Shown here: in pieces, positions 53,088 through 62,090 of the stretch
Layout of the letters: each line of letters starts with the position of its first letter
How positions within the stretch are numbered: the first letter of the stretch is position 1
Source: Phycisphaerae bacterium
GTDB lineage: Bacteria > Planctomycetota > Phycisphaerae > UBA1845 > PWPN01
DNA length: 64,000 nt
Assembly (NCBI GenBank): GCA_012719955.1
Contig: JAAXZI010000161.1
Coordinates: forward strand, 1 to 64,000
Direction of reading: 5' to 3'
The notes under the pieces: model-generated
Seen by the model: the letters and a program-made list of their open reading frames with translations, nothing else
Database searches by the model: none
What the model was told of the DNA's origin: nothing
Translations under genes and position numbers: made by a program

Positions 53088-54128
53088 GTGTTCAAGCCTG
53101 CTCAAATCCTGGCCGATGGCCTCAATGTGAGAAGGTATCGACTATGGCTTGAAACCCTTGCGCGCCGACCATGCCCCGTGCGCCGCCGGCGGCGCGCGGT
53201 CACGCTGGTGGAGCTCATCATCGTCGTAATGCTGACCGGCACGGTCATGCTGACGGTCGGGTACGTGACCACGCAGATTACCTCCGGCGTGGCCAACGTG
53301 GACCGACGCTCGCAGGCCCAGACAGAGGCGGCCCTGGCCATGGTTCGCATCAGGAACGAGCTGGAATACGCGACTTCCATTGTCGCCCTTGATTCCAAAC
53401 GGATCAGCTTCAAGCATCCCGACGTTAACGGGGACAACCAGGTAGACACCATTACCTATGAATGGTCCGGCGTCGGCGGGGATCCCATTACCCGTGAGAT
53501 CAATGAGGGCGGGAAACAGCCGGTGCTGGATCGGTGTCGATCCCTGACCTTTCGCTCCGCAAGGCGGCCGATCACTCTGATAGCCGGCCGGAGTTACCCG
53601 CTGAAACTGGAGTATTACGACAACACGGGGCTAGCCACCTGCGTTCTCAAATGGTCGGCCCGGGGAGTCAGCAAGCAGGTCGTGCCCAGCGCCTGTCTGC
53701 GCCCCGCATCTATCGATCCCCAGGCACCCAACGGAGGGGCCGGCCTTACCGGTCAGTACTATGACAACATTGATTTCACCGATCTCAGGCTGACCCGCAC
53801 CGATGCGGTGGTGGACTTCGACTGGGGCTATTCGCGGCCCGCGCTCCTGATCGATGACAATACCTTCTCGATTCGGTGGACCGGGCAGGTTTGCCCCGCA
53901 ATCACCGGCGAGTACACCTTTTATGTCACCTCCGATGATGGCGTTCGGCTCTGGGTGAACGGCATGCTCGTGATCGATAACTGGACGGACCATACCTCCA
54001 CTGAGGATCAAGGCGCGTCCATGGGCCTGTGGCGGATCGACATCGGCATTGAGGCCGGATCGGCCGAGGTCCCGGTGCGACTGGATGGGGCCGTGAACCT
54101 GGTGAATCGACCAGGGATGGAGGGGTGA
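53088..54128 (+). CDS. Minor pilin (PilW-like) with inserted permuted PA14-like module
   Basis: 346 aa from GTG 53088. A basic leader of about 36 residues is followed by AVTLVELIIVVMLTGTVMLTVG, a prepilin-peptidase site and helix, and pilin sequence to about residue 158 (RCRSLTF). Residues about 160-307 are unlike pilins and match PA14 domain motifs, but in rotated order: first the C-terminal half (ITLIAGRSYPLKLEYYD, LKWSARG), then the N-terminal half (GLTGQYYDNIDFTD, FSIRWTGQV, YTFYVTSDDGVRLWVNGM, IDNWTDHTSTEDQG). The last 35 residues (GLWRIDIGIEAGSAEVPVRLDG) again look like a pilin end. First gene of a four-gene operon. Confidence 0.8.
   Translation: MFKPAQILADGLNVRRYRLWLETLARRPCPVRRRRRAVTLVELIIVVMLTGTVMLTVGYVTTQITSGVANVDRRSQAQTEAALAMVRIRNELEYATSIVALDSKRISFKHPDVNGDNQVDTITYEWSGVGGDPITREINEGGKQPVLDRCRSLTFRSARRPITLIAGRSYPLKLEYYDNTGLATCVLKWSARGVSKQVVPSACLRPASIDPQAPNGGAGLTGQYYDNIDFTDLRLTRTDAVVDFDWGYSRPALLIDDNTFSIRWTGQVCPAITGEYTFYVTSDDGVRLWVNGMLVIDNWTDHTSTEDQGASMGLWRIDIGIEAGSAEVPVRLDGAVNLVNRPGMEG
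53560..54015 (+). mobile_element. PA14-coding insertion candidate within the pilin gene
   Basis: The PA14-like module lies between two identical 7-base words, CAAGGCG at 53560-53566 and 54009-54015. Joining its end (STEDQG) to its start (PITLIAG) would recreate a normal PA14 order. The distance between the words (449) is not a multiple of three, so they may not be a simple target-site duplication. Confidence 0.4.
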
Positions 54129-54766
54129 TGTCCGCTTTAGTTTCACAGTTTCGTGAACCATCAGCGGGAATAACCGGCGCGGCGCCCGACCGCTACGGCG
54201 AGAAGGGTGGCGACGGCGTCTGGTCGATGCGGTGGCCCCGATCGGTGCGGACTCGCCGGGGCCTGACGATGGTCGAAGTGACTATCAGCCTGATCATCCT
54301 TGGCGTGGCCATTACCGCCGGGGTGCGCACGCTGGGCAGCTTCGCGACCAGCAGCAAGGCCTGGGCGGAACGCAGCGTGGCCATGGAACTGGCCAATGCC
54401 CTTATGAGCGAGATTACGACGCTTCCCTTCGCCGATCCGGATGGGGGCAACGTGATCGGGTGCGATCCCGGTGAGACCGCCGCGGATCGAACCACCTTTG
54501 ACGACATTGATGATTATCACGGCTGGGAGGCTTCACCGCCGCAGGATGCCTCCGGGACGGCATTGACCGCCTATAGCGGCTTCCGGCAGCAGGTTGCCGT
54601 AGCGTATGACGACGCGCTCGGCGAGCCCCTGGCCGTCGATTTTGAGGCGGGCACTTTCAAGAAGATCACGGTCACCATTTCGAAGGATAACAAGGTGCTG
54701 GCCCGGCTGGTGACTGTGCGGGCGCGTCAGGCCGACGTGATGAACGGTTCAACAATCGGTGAATGA
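54128..54766 (+). CDS. Minor pilin (PilV/GspI-like)
   Basis: 212 aa from ATG 54128, which shares bases with the previous stop (TGATG) and has GGAGGGG upstream. After a 39-residue basic leader, GLTMVEVTISLIILGVAITAGV is the prepilin cleavage site (after Gly) and helix, followed by ERSVAMELANALMSEI, typical of PilV/GspI. The C-terminal part is beta-rich (FKKITVTISKDNKVLARLVTV). No cysteine pair is seen. It is the second gene of the operon. Confidence 0.85.
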   Translation: MSALVSQFREPSAGITGAAPDRYGEKGGDGVWSMRWPRSVRTRRGLTMVEVTISLIILGVAITAGVRTLGSFATSSKAWAERSVAMELANALMSEITTLPFADPDGGNVIGCDPGETAADRTTFDDIDDYHGWEASPPQDASGTALTAYSGFRQQVAVAYDDALGEPLAVDFEAGTFKKITVTISKDNKVLARLVTVRARQADVMNGSTIGE

Positions 54767-54835
54767 AGCGGGCCGTCCTTCGAGGGACGGCGGTGAGCGC
54801 GAGCAGTCTCAAGGTTGGTCCTGGTGGTGGTGGAG

Positions 54836-56131
54836 ATGAGTCGGTTTCTTCGAGCTGGTGGGCGGAGCGTGTGGCGGACGCATAGTCGTCGAGCCGCCGC
54901 CGTCTACCTGTTGACGCTGTCCATTTCCATGCTGCTGGTTGGGGTCGGTTTTACGCTCATCACCATTCAGCGGGCGGACCGGCGACTGCAACAAAATCTG
55001 GCCTGCACCGATGAGCTGAAATGGTGTGCCCGTGCCGGGATCGAAATAGCCCTGGCGGTGATGGAACAGAAGCCGGATTGGCGCGCGACGATGGTGGGCG
55101 ATGAGCTCTTCAAGGACTTGCCGGTCGGGAAGGGCAAGGTGACCGTGCAAGTGTTTGACGATCCGGATGGCCAGAGCGCCAACAATGATGCCGATCCGCT
55201 GCGCATCAAGGTGGTGGCCAGCCGCGACGGGGCCCAGTCGTGCCTGGAGGCCCGTCTGCGTCCGCGACCGCATCGGGCGCTGCGCTACGCGCTCTTCGGA
55301 ACGGGTGTGGAGCCGATCGAGTTCAGAGCCCAAGCCACCGTCAGCGGGCCGGTTCGAGCGCACGGTCCGATCCTCGCGAATGCCGGTAACCAGGTGCAGG
55401 ATGATGCCAGCTTTGAGACCATGACGGGTTACGCGATCGCAGATCCGCTGGCGCCCAAGCGGTTCGTGGACACGGCGATTCCGGCTCCGCAGCCGCCGAT
55501 GGCCTTCTATCAATCTATGGCCACGGTCATCACCGGCAGCTCCGGCAGCCACTGCGAACTCAAGGGCTTTAATCTGACCCCGACCAGCAATCCCGGCGGC
55601 ACGCCTAATCCGCACGGTATTTACTGGTTGCGCGCCGGCGGTCGGGAGGTCCTGATCGAAAATCTGCATCTGCGGGGAACGCTGATCATCAGCGAAACCG
55701 GCACGAACGGCGTGACCTTTCAGAAGGGACTCATGGTAGAGCCCGGCCCGCTGTCCTATCCGGTTCTCCTGGTGGACTGCCCGTGGGGCACACTGCGAAT
55801 CTCTCCGGATTCCGGCATGCTGGAAACCCTTATTACCATCACTCCATACGTCCCCGGCATTGGCCTGCTGGGCGTCGATATGAACGAGGATGGGGATAAG
55901 CTGGACACGATTCCCTCGCAGGTTCGGGGGCTCGTCTGGAGCAACGCCGCCCATGTGGTCCTGGAGTACCAGCAATGGTCTTTCAGCGGTTGTTTGATCG
56001 GCAACCGAATCACCGTTGACCACGGAGTGAACGTGGACAACGACCTGGCTCTGCTGGATACGTCGTGCCCCGGTTTCGTGGACAGCGCGATGTCCGTTGA
56101 ACAGGGATCGATCCGGGAGGGGCGACCATGA
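54836..56131 (+). CDS. PilX/GspK-like minor pilin
   Basis: 431 aa from ATG 54836 (GGTGGTGG upstream). RAAAVYLLTLSISMLLVGVGFTLI is a hydrophobic N-terminal helix in pilin position but without the usual G-F-T-x-x-E site. The next 100 residues (ARAGIEIALAVMEQKPDWR, RIKVVASRDGAQSCLEARL) fit PilX/GspK-type proteins. The C-terminal 270 residues are beta-rich (GGREVLIENLHLRGTLII, FSGCLIGNRITVDHG), possibly a right-handed helix or adhesive domain. Its last four bases overlap the next gene (ATGA). Confidence 0.7.
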   Translation: MSRFLRAGGRSVWRTHSRRAAAVYLLTLSISMLLVGVGFTLITIQRADRRLQQNLACTDELKWCARAGIEIALAVMEQKPDWRATMVGDELFKDLPVGKGKVTVQVFDDPDGQSANNDADPLRIKVVASRDGAQSCLEARLRPRPHRALRYALFGTGVEPIEFRAQATVSGPVRAHGPILANAGNQVQDDASFETMTGYAIADPLAPKRFVDTAIPAPQPPMAFYQSMATVITGSSGSHCELKGFNLTPTSNPGGTPNPHGIYWLRAGGREVLIENLHLRGTLIISETGTNGVTFQKGLMVEPGPLSYPVLLVDCPWGTLRISPDSGMLETLITITPYVPGIGLLGVDMNEDGDKLDTIPSQVRGLVWSNAAHVVLEYQQWSFSGCLIGNRITVDHGVNVDNDLALLDTSCPGFVDSAMSVEQGSIREGRP

Positions 56132-56628
56132 GGAATGGTTGCATCTTGCGTTCCGGCCGCTGGGCACGCCTGCCGCGTGCTGTCCGTGGCTTCAGCCTGG
56201 TCGAGCTGATCATGGTGCTGGTGATTCTGGCCCTCCTGTCGGCCGTGGCCGTGCCCCGGACGGGTAATATGCTTCGCCGCAGCCGGCTCGACCTGGCCTC
56301 CCGGCGGCTGCTGGCGGATCTGCAACTGACGCGTTCGCAGGCCATCCGCGATTCCGCCGAGCGCAAGCTGATGCTCGACCTGTCGCTGCAACAATACACG
56401 ATGCCGCAGCACGGCGGCACCAACCGAACCCACACGGTCGCGCTGAACGTGTCACCCTACGAGGGGGTACGGCTGGTGGGGAGCAGTTTCAACCCGCCCG
56501 AGGTGATCTTCAACCGCCTGGGCTTGCCCCAGAGCGGGGGGACGATCATGTTGCAGGCGGGTTCTGAGATCGTCACCATCACCATCAGTTCCACGACCGG
56601 GCGCGCGACGCGGGTGTGGGGGCCGTAG
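56128..56628 (+). CDS. GspH/FimT-like minor pilin
   Basis: 166 aa. After a 20-residue basic leader, GFSLVELIMVLVILALLSAVAVP is a textbook prepilin site and helix. RRLLADLQLTRSQAIRDSAERKLML and IFNRLGLPQSGGTIML with a final SSTTGRATRVW are the GspH/FimT hallmarks. The start overlaps the stop of the PilX/GspK-like gene (ATGA). With the three upstream genes it makes a complete minor-pilin priming set for a type IV pilus or type II pseudopilus. Confidence 0.9.
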   Translation: MRNGCILRSGRWARLPRAVRGFSLVELIMVLVILALLSAVAVPRTGNMLRRSRLDLASRRLLADLQLTRSQAIRDSAERKLMLDLSLQQYTMPQHGGTNRTHTVALNVSPYEGVRLVGSSFNPPEVIFNRLGLPQSGGTIMLQAGSEIVTITISSTTGRATRVWGP

Positions 56629-56688
56629 CGAAACATACTCAGTCGAAGGATTGGAGGTCGGTGGGCGGGGGGATCGGGTGACCAGCGG

Positions 56689-57957
56689 TCATTGGCTCGC
56701 CATACTCACCACCAGCAGGGTGATGTCGTCCTTTCGCCACTTCTCGTCCGGCGTCCGGGTGGCCAGTTCACGAATCTCCTGGATCGCGGCGGCCGCTCCC
56801 GCTTCGATCAGACGGCGGATCCAGGTGGAATCCTCGATGTTGCCGGCGCTGAAGGCCTCATCGTGCCGGAGCAGCAGCGCTTCCAGGCCGTCCGTGAAAA
56901 ACAGCAGCGTGTCGCCCGGCGCGAACTGATGGCTCACTACCTCGAAGTCGGCACTCTCGAATGCTCCCATCAATCCGCCGTAGCTGGCCAGTCTGCGGGG
57001 CGCCTGGCCCGCACGAACCAGCACAGGGTAAGGCAAGCCGCCGCGGGCCCAGCGGATCTGGCCCGTGCTGTGGGTGAAAACCGCGTGCAGGCCGGTGATG
57101 AACTGGCCTCCGCTCAGACGAGCGTTGAACAGCTCGGCGTTCAGGCGGCGGAGGACCTCGTCAGGCTCGAGGATCCGGCTGGTTGTCCCGGTTACTTCCT
57201 TTCCGCGAAACGAGTTCTTCACGAAAGTGGTCAACAATGCCGCGGGCAGGCCATGACCGGTCGCGTCCGCGACAGAGAAAGAGCTGTGATCCTCGTCCAG
57301 CCGGCTCACGTCGTAGGTGTCGCCGCTGACGAAGTTCGCGGGCAGGTACAAGGTCTCGATGGTCAGCGGGCTGGTGTCCGGCAAGGTGCCGGGCAGCAGA
57401 TCTCGTTGAATCTGGCCGGCCAGTCGAAGCTGTTCATCCAGGTGGAGAACGTCCTGGCCGCCTTCCGCATCCCGGCGACGGAGCCGGGCCAGCTCTTCGC
57501 TCATCCGCCGCATGGGGGAGCGAATCTCGCACAGGGCCTTGATACGCCCGGTCAGTTCATCCGCGTTGAGGGCCGATGTCTCTTCATTGCGGGTCATCAA
57601 CCGGCGGAGCGGATCGGGAAGGACGCCGGGGTTGATGGTGGCGGAAGGGCCCTGCGGGCACGGCGCGGGCCATGCGCTTTCTTCAGCGCCTTCGCCGACG
57701 AGTTCGTCCGTCGATTCGAGTACCAGGGTCGCACAGGCGCGCTCGGTGGCGTTGGCCAGGATCCGGTCGAGCACATCCGGACTGCTTTGCTTCCGGGGCA
57801 GAATCACGCAGATATCGGCCGTAGGCGAGATACCGTCAGCCAGGGCCTTGTCCAGCGACCGCAGCGACACGCGGGCCTTGACCCGGTTGAGAGCGGTTCT
57901 GAGGGCTCCGGGAACTTGGTTCTGATCGAGGATGACCTGAACGTGCGGGATATCCAC
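56689..57957 (-). CDS. SpoIIE/RsbU-type serine phosphatase
   Basis: 422 aa from GTG 57957 (GGAG seven bases upstream); the track start at 58023 adds 22 basic residues that look non-coding. Residues about 1-160 form a regulatory region (DIPHVQVILDQNQV, ADICVILPRKQS), not clearly a receiver domain. The linker LAGQIQRDLLPGTLP and the PP2C-type core follow: SGDTYDVS, FSVADATGHGLPAALLT, GLPYPVLVRAG, LLFFTDGL and KDDITLLVV. Metal-binding Asp residues are in place, but the usual GGDxYD is SGDTYD. It likely dephosphorylates an anti-sigma-factor antagonist; none is seen nearby. Confidence 0.85.
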   Translation of the reverse strand: MDIPHVQVILDQNQVPGALRTALNRVKARVSLRSLDKALADGISPTADICVILPRKQSSPDVLDRILANATERACATLVLESTDELVGEGAEESAWPAPCPQGPSATINPGVLPDPLRRLMTRNEETSALNADELTGRIKALCEIRSPMRRMSEELARLRRRDAEGGQDVLHLDEQLRLAGQIQRDLLPGTLPDTSPLTIETLYLPANFVSGDTYDVSRLDEDHSSFSVADATGHGLPAALLTTFVKNSFRGKEVTGTTSRILEPDEVLRRLNAELFNARLSGGQFITGLHAVFTHSTGQIRWARGGLPYPVLVRAGQAPRRLASYGGLMGAFESADFEVVSHQFAPGDTLLFFTDGLEALLLRHDEAFSAGNIEDSTWIRRLIEAGAAAAIQEIRELATRTPDEKWRKDDITLLVVSMASQ

Positions 57958-58023
57958 GACTTGGCTCCGGCGCTGACGGCAGCGGGCGTGCCGGTGATGT
58001 CGCCATCCTGGTCCGACTACCAA

Positions 58024-58408
58024 CTGCCTCTACAGGCTTTTTTTCGGACGCGTGTTTATCGCTCTTAATATCATTTTGTGGAATTAGGTAAGCTTCGCGC
58101 TGCCTGCTGGTTGCATTCTGGGGTGTGTGCCCCATGCCGAGGCCGTACTTATTGATTGCCGAAGAGGATGAACGCTGCTATCGTATCGCTTTGCACTTGG
58201 AGTTGTTGCCGTGCGTTCAGCCGGCTTGCCGGCGGAACCGCGCGGGAACCGGGAAGTTGGCCCCATGAGCTGATCACGAGGTCAGCGCTGGGTGAGGCGT
58301 TCATGCCGTTAGGCCCGCGTCAATCACGGTCCAGCACTGCTTGGCAGCAACGGCACACAACCTTGCGGAAGCGACACTGAGAGACGCCTTTCGACGCGAC
58401 AGCAGGCA
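58024..58408. other. Divergent intergenic region before mntP
   Basis: AT-rich sequence at 58055-58095 (CTTAATATCATTTTGTGGAATTAGG) probably contains the phosphatase promoter. Upstream of mntP I looked for a yybP-ykoY manganese riboswitch and did not find its conserved pieces. No gene is seen. Confidence 0.4.
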
Positions 58409-58966
58409 ATGAGCTGGATTCAAGTCATAGCAATTGCTCTCGGGCTTTCGATGGATGCCTTTGCCGTTTCGATCGCTACGGGGATGAGTCTGCCGGTGTT
58501 GACGTATCGGCACGTGTTTCGGCTGGCTTTTCACTTCGGATTATTTCAGTCGTTGATGCCGGTGCTGGGATGGATGGCCGGTAAGAGTCTGGCGGATTGG
58601 ATCGGCGCGTACGATCACTGGATCGCCTTCTGTCTGCTGGCCTTTATCGGCGGTCGGATGCTCTGGGAGGCCTGTACGGGGGGCGAAGAGAAAAGCGTCC
58701 AGGATCCTACGCGCGGGTGGCTGCTGGTAACGCTGTCCATTGCCACCAGTCTGGACGCGCTGGCGGTGGGATTGACGATGGCGTTTCTGAAGGTGCTGGT
58801 CTGGGGGCCGAGCCTGGTGATCGGATTGATCACCGCCTCACTGGTGACCATCGGCATCCGCTCCGGCCATCGTCTGGGGGGACGGTGCGGCAAATGGGCC
58901 CAGATCACCGGCGGCCTGGTTCTGGTGGCCATCGGCGTGCGGATTGTCATCTCCCATACCGTGTGA
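58409..58966 (+). CDS. mntP: Manganese efflux pump MntP
   Basis: 185 aa, six hydrophobic segments. The duplicated signature GLSMDAFAVSIATG (N-terminal half) and SLDALAVGLTMAF (C-terminal half) holds the two membrane Asp residues typical of MntP. It exports Mn(II). The ribosome site is weak (AGCAGG very close to ATG). The start is placed at ATG 58409, where the family similarity begins. Confidence 0.93.
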   Translation: MSWIQVIAIALGLSMDAFAVSIATGMSLPVLTYRHVFRLAFHFGLFQSLMPVLGWMAGKSLADWIGAYDHWIAFCLLAFIGGRMLWEACTGGEEKSVQDPTRGWLLVTLSIATSLDALAVGLTMAFLKVLVWGPSLVIGLITASLVTIGIRSGHRLGGRCGKWAQITGGLVLVAIGVRIVISHTV

Positions 58967-59050
58967 AGCTTCTGACCGGCACACCTGGCTTCGAGCCAGA
59001 CACCCTTGCGCAAATTGACCGGAGGGCCGCAGCGACTTCTGGCCGCCCGA

Positions 59051-60241
59051 TCACGTCTCTCTCAAGGCCGTCGCCACCGGCAGGCGCGCTGCCCGGATGG
59101 CGGGGAACAATCCTCCGATCAACCCGATGACCGCAGCCCACAGGATGGCGTTGGCCAGCAGACGCGGGCTGACCCGGAAGGCAAAGGCCACTTGGCTGAA
59201 CGTCTGCCAGTTGATGGTGGCCGCCTGGAAGCCGTTGAAGGCGAAGTAGGCCGCGGTGGCGCCCACCGCGCCGCCGACCAGGGCCAGAACCAGCGATTCG
59301 AACAGCACGGAACAGATAATCGGGCTGGCGCCGAAACCCAGGGCCCGCAGGGTGGCGATCTCACGGGTTCGTGCCGCCACCGCGCTGTACATGGTGTTGA
59401 GCGCGCCGAACAGGGCCCCCAGGGCCATCAGGCCCGCGATTGCGAAGCCGAAGGTTTCGATGAAGGTGGTCAGCATGCTGGACTGATCCGCCAGCAGATC
59501 AGCCTGACGGACGGCTTTGACCTTGAGCTGCGGATTGGCGGTCAGCGCGTCTTTGAACTCTTTGAACTTCTCCGGCGAGGCCAGCTTGACGAAGACGGAC
59601 TGGAACGAATCGCCGCGGTGATAGGCCGGCTGGAGAACGGCGGCATCCGTCCAGATCTCCGATTCCGCCGCGCCCCCGCCCCCCGAAAAGATGCCCACCA
59701 CGGCCCAGTCGCTCTGCCCCACGCGGATCGTCCCGCCCACGTCCAGCCCGGCAAAGGCCCTGGCCGTGCCGGCCCCGACGATGACCTCGTTTCGCCCGGG
59801 CTCGAACATCCTGCCCTGCGAGATAGTGATGTCGCCTCGTACCGCCCGGGCCGCCTGCTGCACGCCGCGCAGCGGCACGTGCGCGTCCGTGCCCGTCGAG
59901 CGTTTGGGCAGGTTGATGATCACGAACAGCTCGGCGGAAGCCAGCGGCCCGGCGGCGCTCCAGGCGATGCCCGGCGCGTTCGTGACCAGGCGGGCCTCCT
60001 CGCGCGAGAGGATGCTGGTCATCTCGTTGTCCGCATTGCTGCGCAGGACAATGACGATGTCGTCCGCCCCGGTCGCGGTCATTGCCGCGCGGAAACCTTC
60101 GGCGATGGACAACACGCCGACCAGCACCGCCACGACCCCCGCAATGCCGACAGCCGCCGCGACGGCCGCTCCCTTGCGCTCGGGGATCGTGCGCAGATTG
60201 AAGAGCGTCAGTGAGAAGATCTGCACCAGCCAGTTGATCAC
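59051..60241 (-). CDS. MacB-type ABC transporter permease, second
   Basis: 396 aa from GTG 60241, overlapping the previous stop (GTGA). One N-terminal transmembrane helix (AAVAAAVGIAGVVAVLVGVL), a periplasmic domain of about 220 residues (DDIVIVLRSNADNEM, GRNEVIVGAGTARAFAGL), then three helices with the FtsX/MacB ending (EIATLRALGFGASPI, GGLFPAIRAARLPVATALRET). Last gene of the operon. It is a paralogue of the permease upstream. Confidence 0.9.
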   Translation of the reverse strand: MINWLVQIFSLTLFNLRTIPERKGAAVAAAVGIAGVVAVLVGVLSIAEGFRAAMTATGADDIVIVLRSNADNEMTSILSREEARLVTNAPGIAWSAAGPLASAELFVIINLPKRSTGTDAHVPLRGVQQAARAVRGDITISQGRMFEPGRNEVIVGAGTARAFAGLDVGGTIRVGQSDWAVVGIFSGGGGAAESEIWTDAAVLQPAYHRGDSFQSVFVKLASPEKFKEFKDALTANPQLKVKAVRQADLLADQSSMLTTFIETFGFAIAGLMALGALFGALNTMYSAVAARTREIATLRALGFGASPIICSVLFESLVLALVGGAVGATAAYFAFNGFQAATINWQTFSQVAFAFRVSPRLLANAILWAAVIGLIGGLFPAIRAARLPVATALRET

Positions 60242-61395
60242 GCGTTTCTCCTCAAGGCCACGGCTACCGGGAGCCGCATGGCCTGTATTGCCGGCACGAT
60301 GCCCGTTACCACACCGAGGACCACGACCAGCCCCACGCCCAGTAGCAGGTCCTCATTGGGCAGATAAAACACCGGCAGCATGGTGGGCACGGGGCTTCCG
60401 CGGACGGTCACCAGCCAGGCCGCGCCCAGGCCGGTCAGGCCGCCGAGCGCCGCCAGCAGGCACGACTCCGCCAGCACCAGGGCCAGCACGAGCCCATCAG
60501 AAAAACCTACCGCCTTGAGCACGCCCAACTCGCCGGTCCGTTCGCGCACGGCCTGGGCCATGGTGTTGCCGGCCACCAGCAGAATGGTGAAGAACACCGC
60601 GCTGAGAATGGCGATCAGGATGGTTCCGATATTGCCCACCTGCTGAATGAAGCCCTGGGCGAATGCGCCTTCCGGCTCGGTCTTGGTCTCATAGGGCGAG
60701 TTGGCGAACTCGGCGTCAATCGCCCTGGCCACTTCGTCGGCCCGCTCGGGATTCTCGACCTGGACATAGTACCAGCCGACCTCCCCCTGGCCGTAGGCCC
60801 GGGCCTCGTCGAAGTAGTCGTATCGAAAGAAGAACCCCGAGGTGTCGGTGCTCTTCTTGCCGGCGTCGTAGATGCCGACGATGTCGAACTCCCAGGCCCC
60901 CTCCTCTTTACGCGGCCAGATCGGCGAGGTCAGCGGCACGCGGTCGCCGATCTTCCACCCGAACCGTTCCGCCAGTTGCCGCCCGATCACCGCGCCCGTG
61001 CGCGTCTGGAGCCATGCCTGCTTCTGATCCGCCGGCAGCACGTACTCCGGGTACATCTCCAGAAACGGCTCCGGCTCCACCGGGATACTGGGGAAGAAGT
61101 TCTTGGGTTCGTTCTGGTAGATACCGTTGAACCAGGTGCTATGGGTGGCCGAGACCACGCCGGGAATCCGCTCCATACGTGGTCCGTAAGTCATCGGAAG
61201 GGACACCAGGAGCGACACCTTGTGCCGCACGATCAGCCGGTCGGCGCCGGCCATGGTCACGCCGGCCGTAAAGGCGTTTTCGATCGTGCACAGCAGCCCG
61301 AACAGCAGGAAGGCTACGAAGATCGACAACAGCGTCAGCGACGTACGCAGCTTTCTGCGCTTGAGGTTACTCCAGACCAGAAAGAGCAGCTTCAT
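60238..61395 (-). CDS. MacB-type ABC transporter permease, first
   Basis: 385 aa. Same architecture: NLKRRKLRTSLTLLSIFVAFLLFGLL, periplasmic domain with FGWKIGDRVPLTSP, and the C-terminal helix bundle (ELGVLKAVGFSDGLVLALVLAESCLLAALGG, IVPAIQAMRLPVAVALRR). Its ATG overlaps the ATPase stop by four bases and its stop overlaps the next permease start by four bases. Two different permeases suggest a heterodimeric mechanotransmission pump. Confidence 0.9.
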   Translation of the reverse strand: MKLLFLVWSNLKRRKLRTSLTLLSIFVAFLLFGLLCTIENAFTAGVTMAGADRLIVRHKVSLLVSLPMTYGPRMERIPGVVSATHSTWFNGIYQNEPKNFFPSIPVEPEPFLEMYPEYVLPADQKQAWLQTRTGAVIGRQLAERFGWKIGDRVPLTSPIWPRKEEGAWEFDIVGIYDAGKKSTDTSGFFFRYDYFDEARAYGQGEVGWYYVQVENPERADEVARAIDAEFANSPYETKTEPEGAFAQGFIQQVGNIGTILIAILSAVFFTILLVAGNTMAQAVRERTGELGVLKAVGFSDGLVLALVLAESCLLAALGGLTGLGAAWLVTVRGSPVPTMLPVFYLPNEDLLLGVGLVVVLGVVTGIVPAIQAMRLPVAVALRRNA

Positions 61396-62090
61396 GCCGG
61401 CGCCTCCATGGAAAGCTGCCCCTTGTCCAGGTGCACGGTGCGCGTGGCCCGCGCCGAGGCGTGCGGGTCGTGCGTGACCATGATGATGGTCTTGCCGTGT
61501 TCGCGGTTGAGGGCCTGCAGGAGGCTGAGGATCTCATCGCCCGACTTGCGGTCCAAGTCGCCGGTGGGTTCGTCAGCCAGGATCATAGTCGGGTCTGTGA
61601 CGATGGCCCGGGCGATGCCCACGCGCTGCTGCTCGCCGCCCGAGAGCGTGTGCGGGTAGTGCCGGGCGCGGTGCGACAGGCCGACCACCTCCAGGGCGGT
61701 GTGCACGTGCCGGCGGCGCTGGGCCTTGGTCAGGTGCGTCAGCAGCAACGGCAGCTCCACATTTCGCTCGGCCGTCAACACCGGCAGCAGGTTGTAAAAC
61801 TGAAACACGAACCCCACGTGCCGTGCCCGCCACTCGGCCAGTTGCCGGCCGGACATCTGGTCGATGCGCTCGCCGCTCACTTCCAGCGAGCCGCTCGTCG
61901 GCCGGTCCAGCCCGCCGATCAGGTTGAGTAGCGTGGTCTTGCCGGAGCCTGAGGGCCCCATCAGGGCCAGGAATTCGCCCTCGGCCACTTCGAGGTTCAG
62001 CCCGGAGAGCACGTGAATTTCTTCGGAGCCCCGGCGGAAGGTTTTTTCGACGTCCTTGACCTTTACCAGGATCCCATTCTGGCCACTCAT
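61392..62090 (-). CDS. MacB/LolD-type ABC transporter ATPase
   Basis: 232 aa. Walker A GPSGSGKTTLLN (about residue 46), Q-loop region FVFQFYNLLPVLTAERN, signature LSGGEQQR, Walker B MILADEPTGDLD and H-loop IMVTHD are all intact. This length and the DEPTGDLD motif identify the LolD/MacB/FtsE subgroup that drives FtsX-like permeases. The start overlaps the stop of the membrane-fusion gene by four bases. Confidence 0.95.
   Translation of the reverse strand: MSGQNGILVKVKDVEKTFRRGSEEIHVLSGLNLEVAEGEFLALMGPSGSGKTTLLNLIGGLDRPTSGSLEVSGERIDQMSGRQLAEWRARHVGFVFQFYNLLPVLTAERNVELPLLLTHLTKAQRRRHVHTALEVVGLSHRARHYPHTLSGGEQQRVGIARAIVTDPTMILADEPTGDLDRKSGDEILSLLQALNREHGKTIIMVTHDPHASARATRTVHLDKGQLSMEAPA

Noticed and set aside
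53560-54015. CAAGGCG pair as a certain target-site duplication
   Set aside because: The spacing of 449 is not a multiple of three, so clean removal would change the frame of the pilin end; kept only as a hint.
58024-58408. Manganese riboswitch (yybP-ykoY) before mntP
   Set aside because: The conserved motif pieces were not found by eye; a covariance-model search would settle it.
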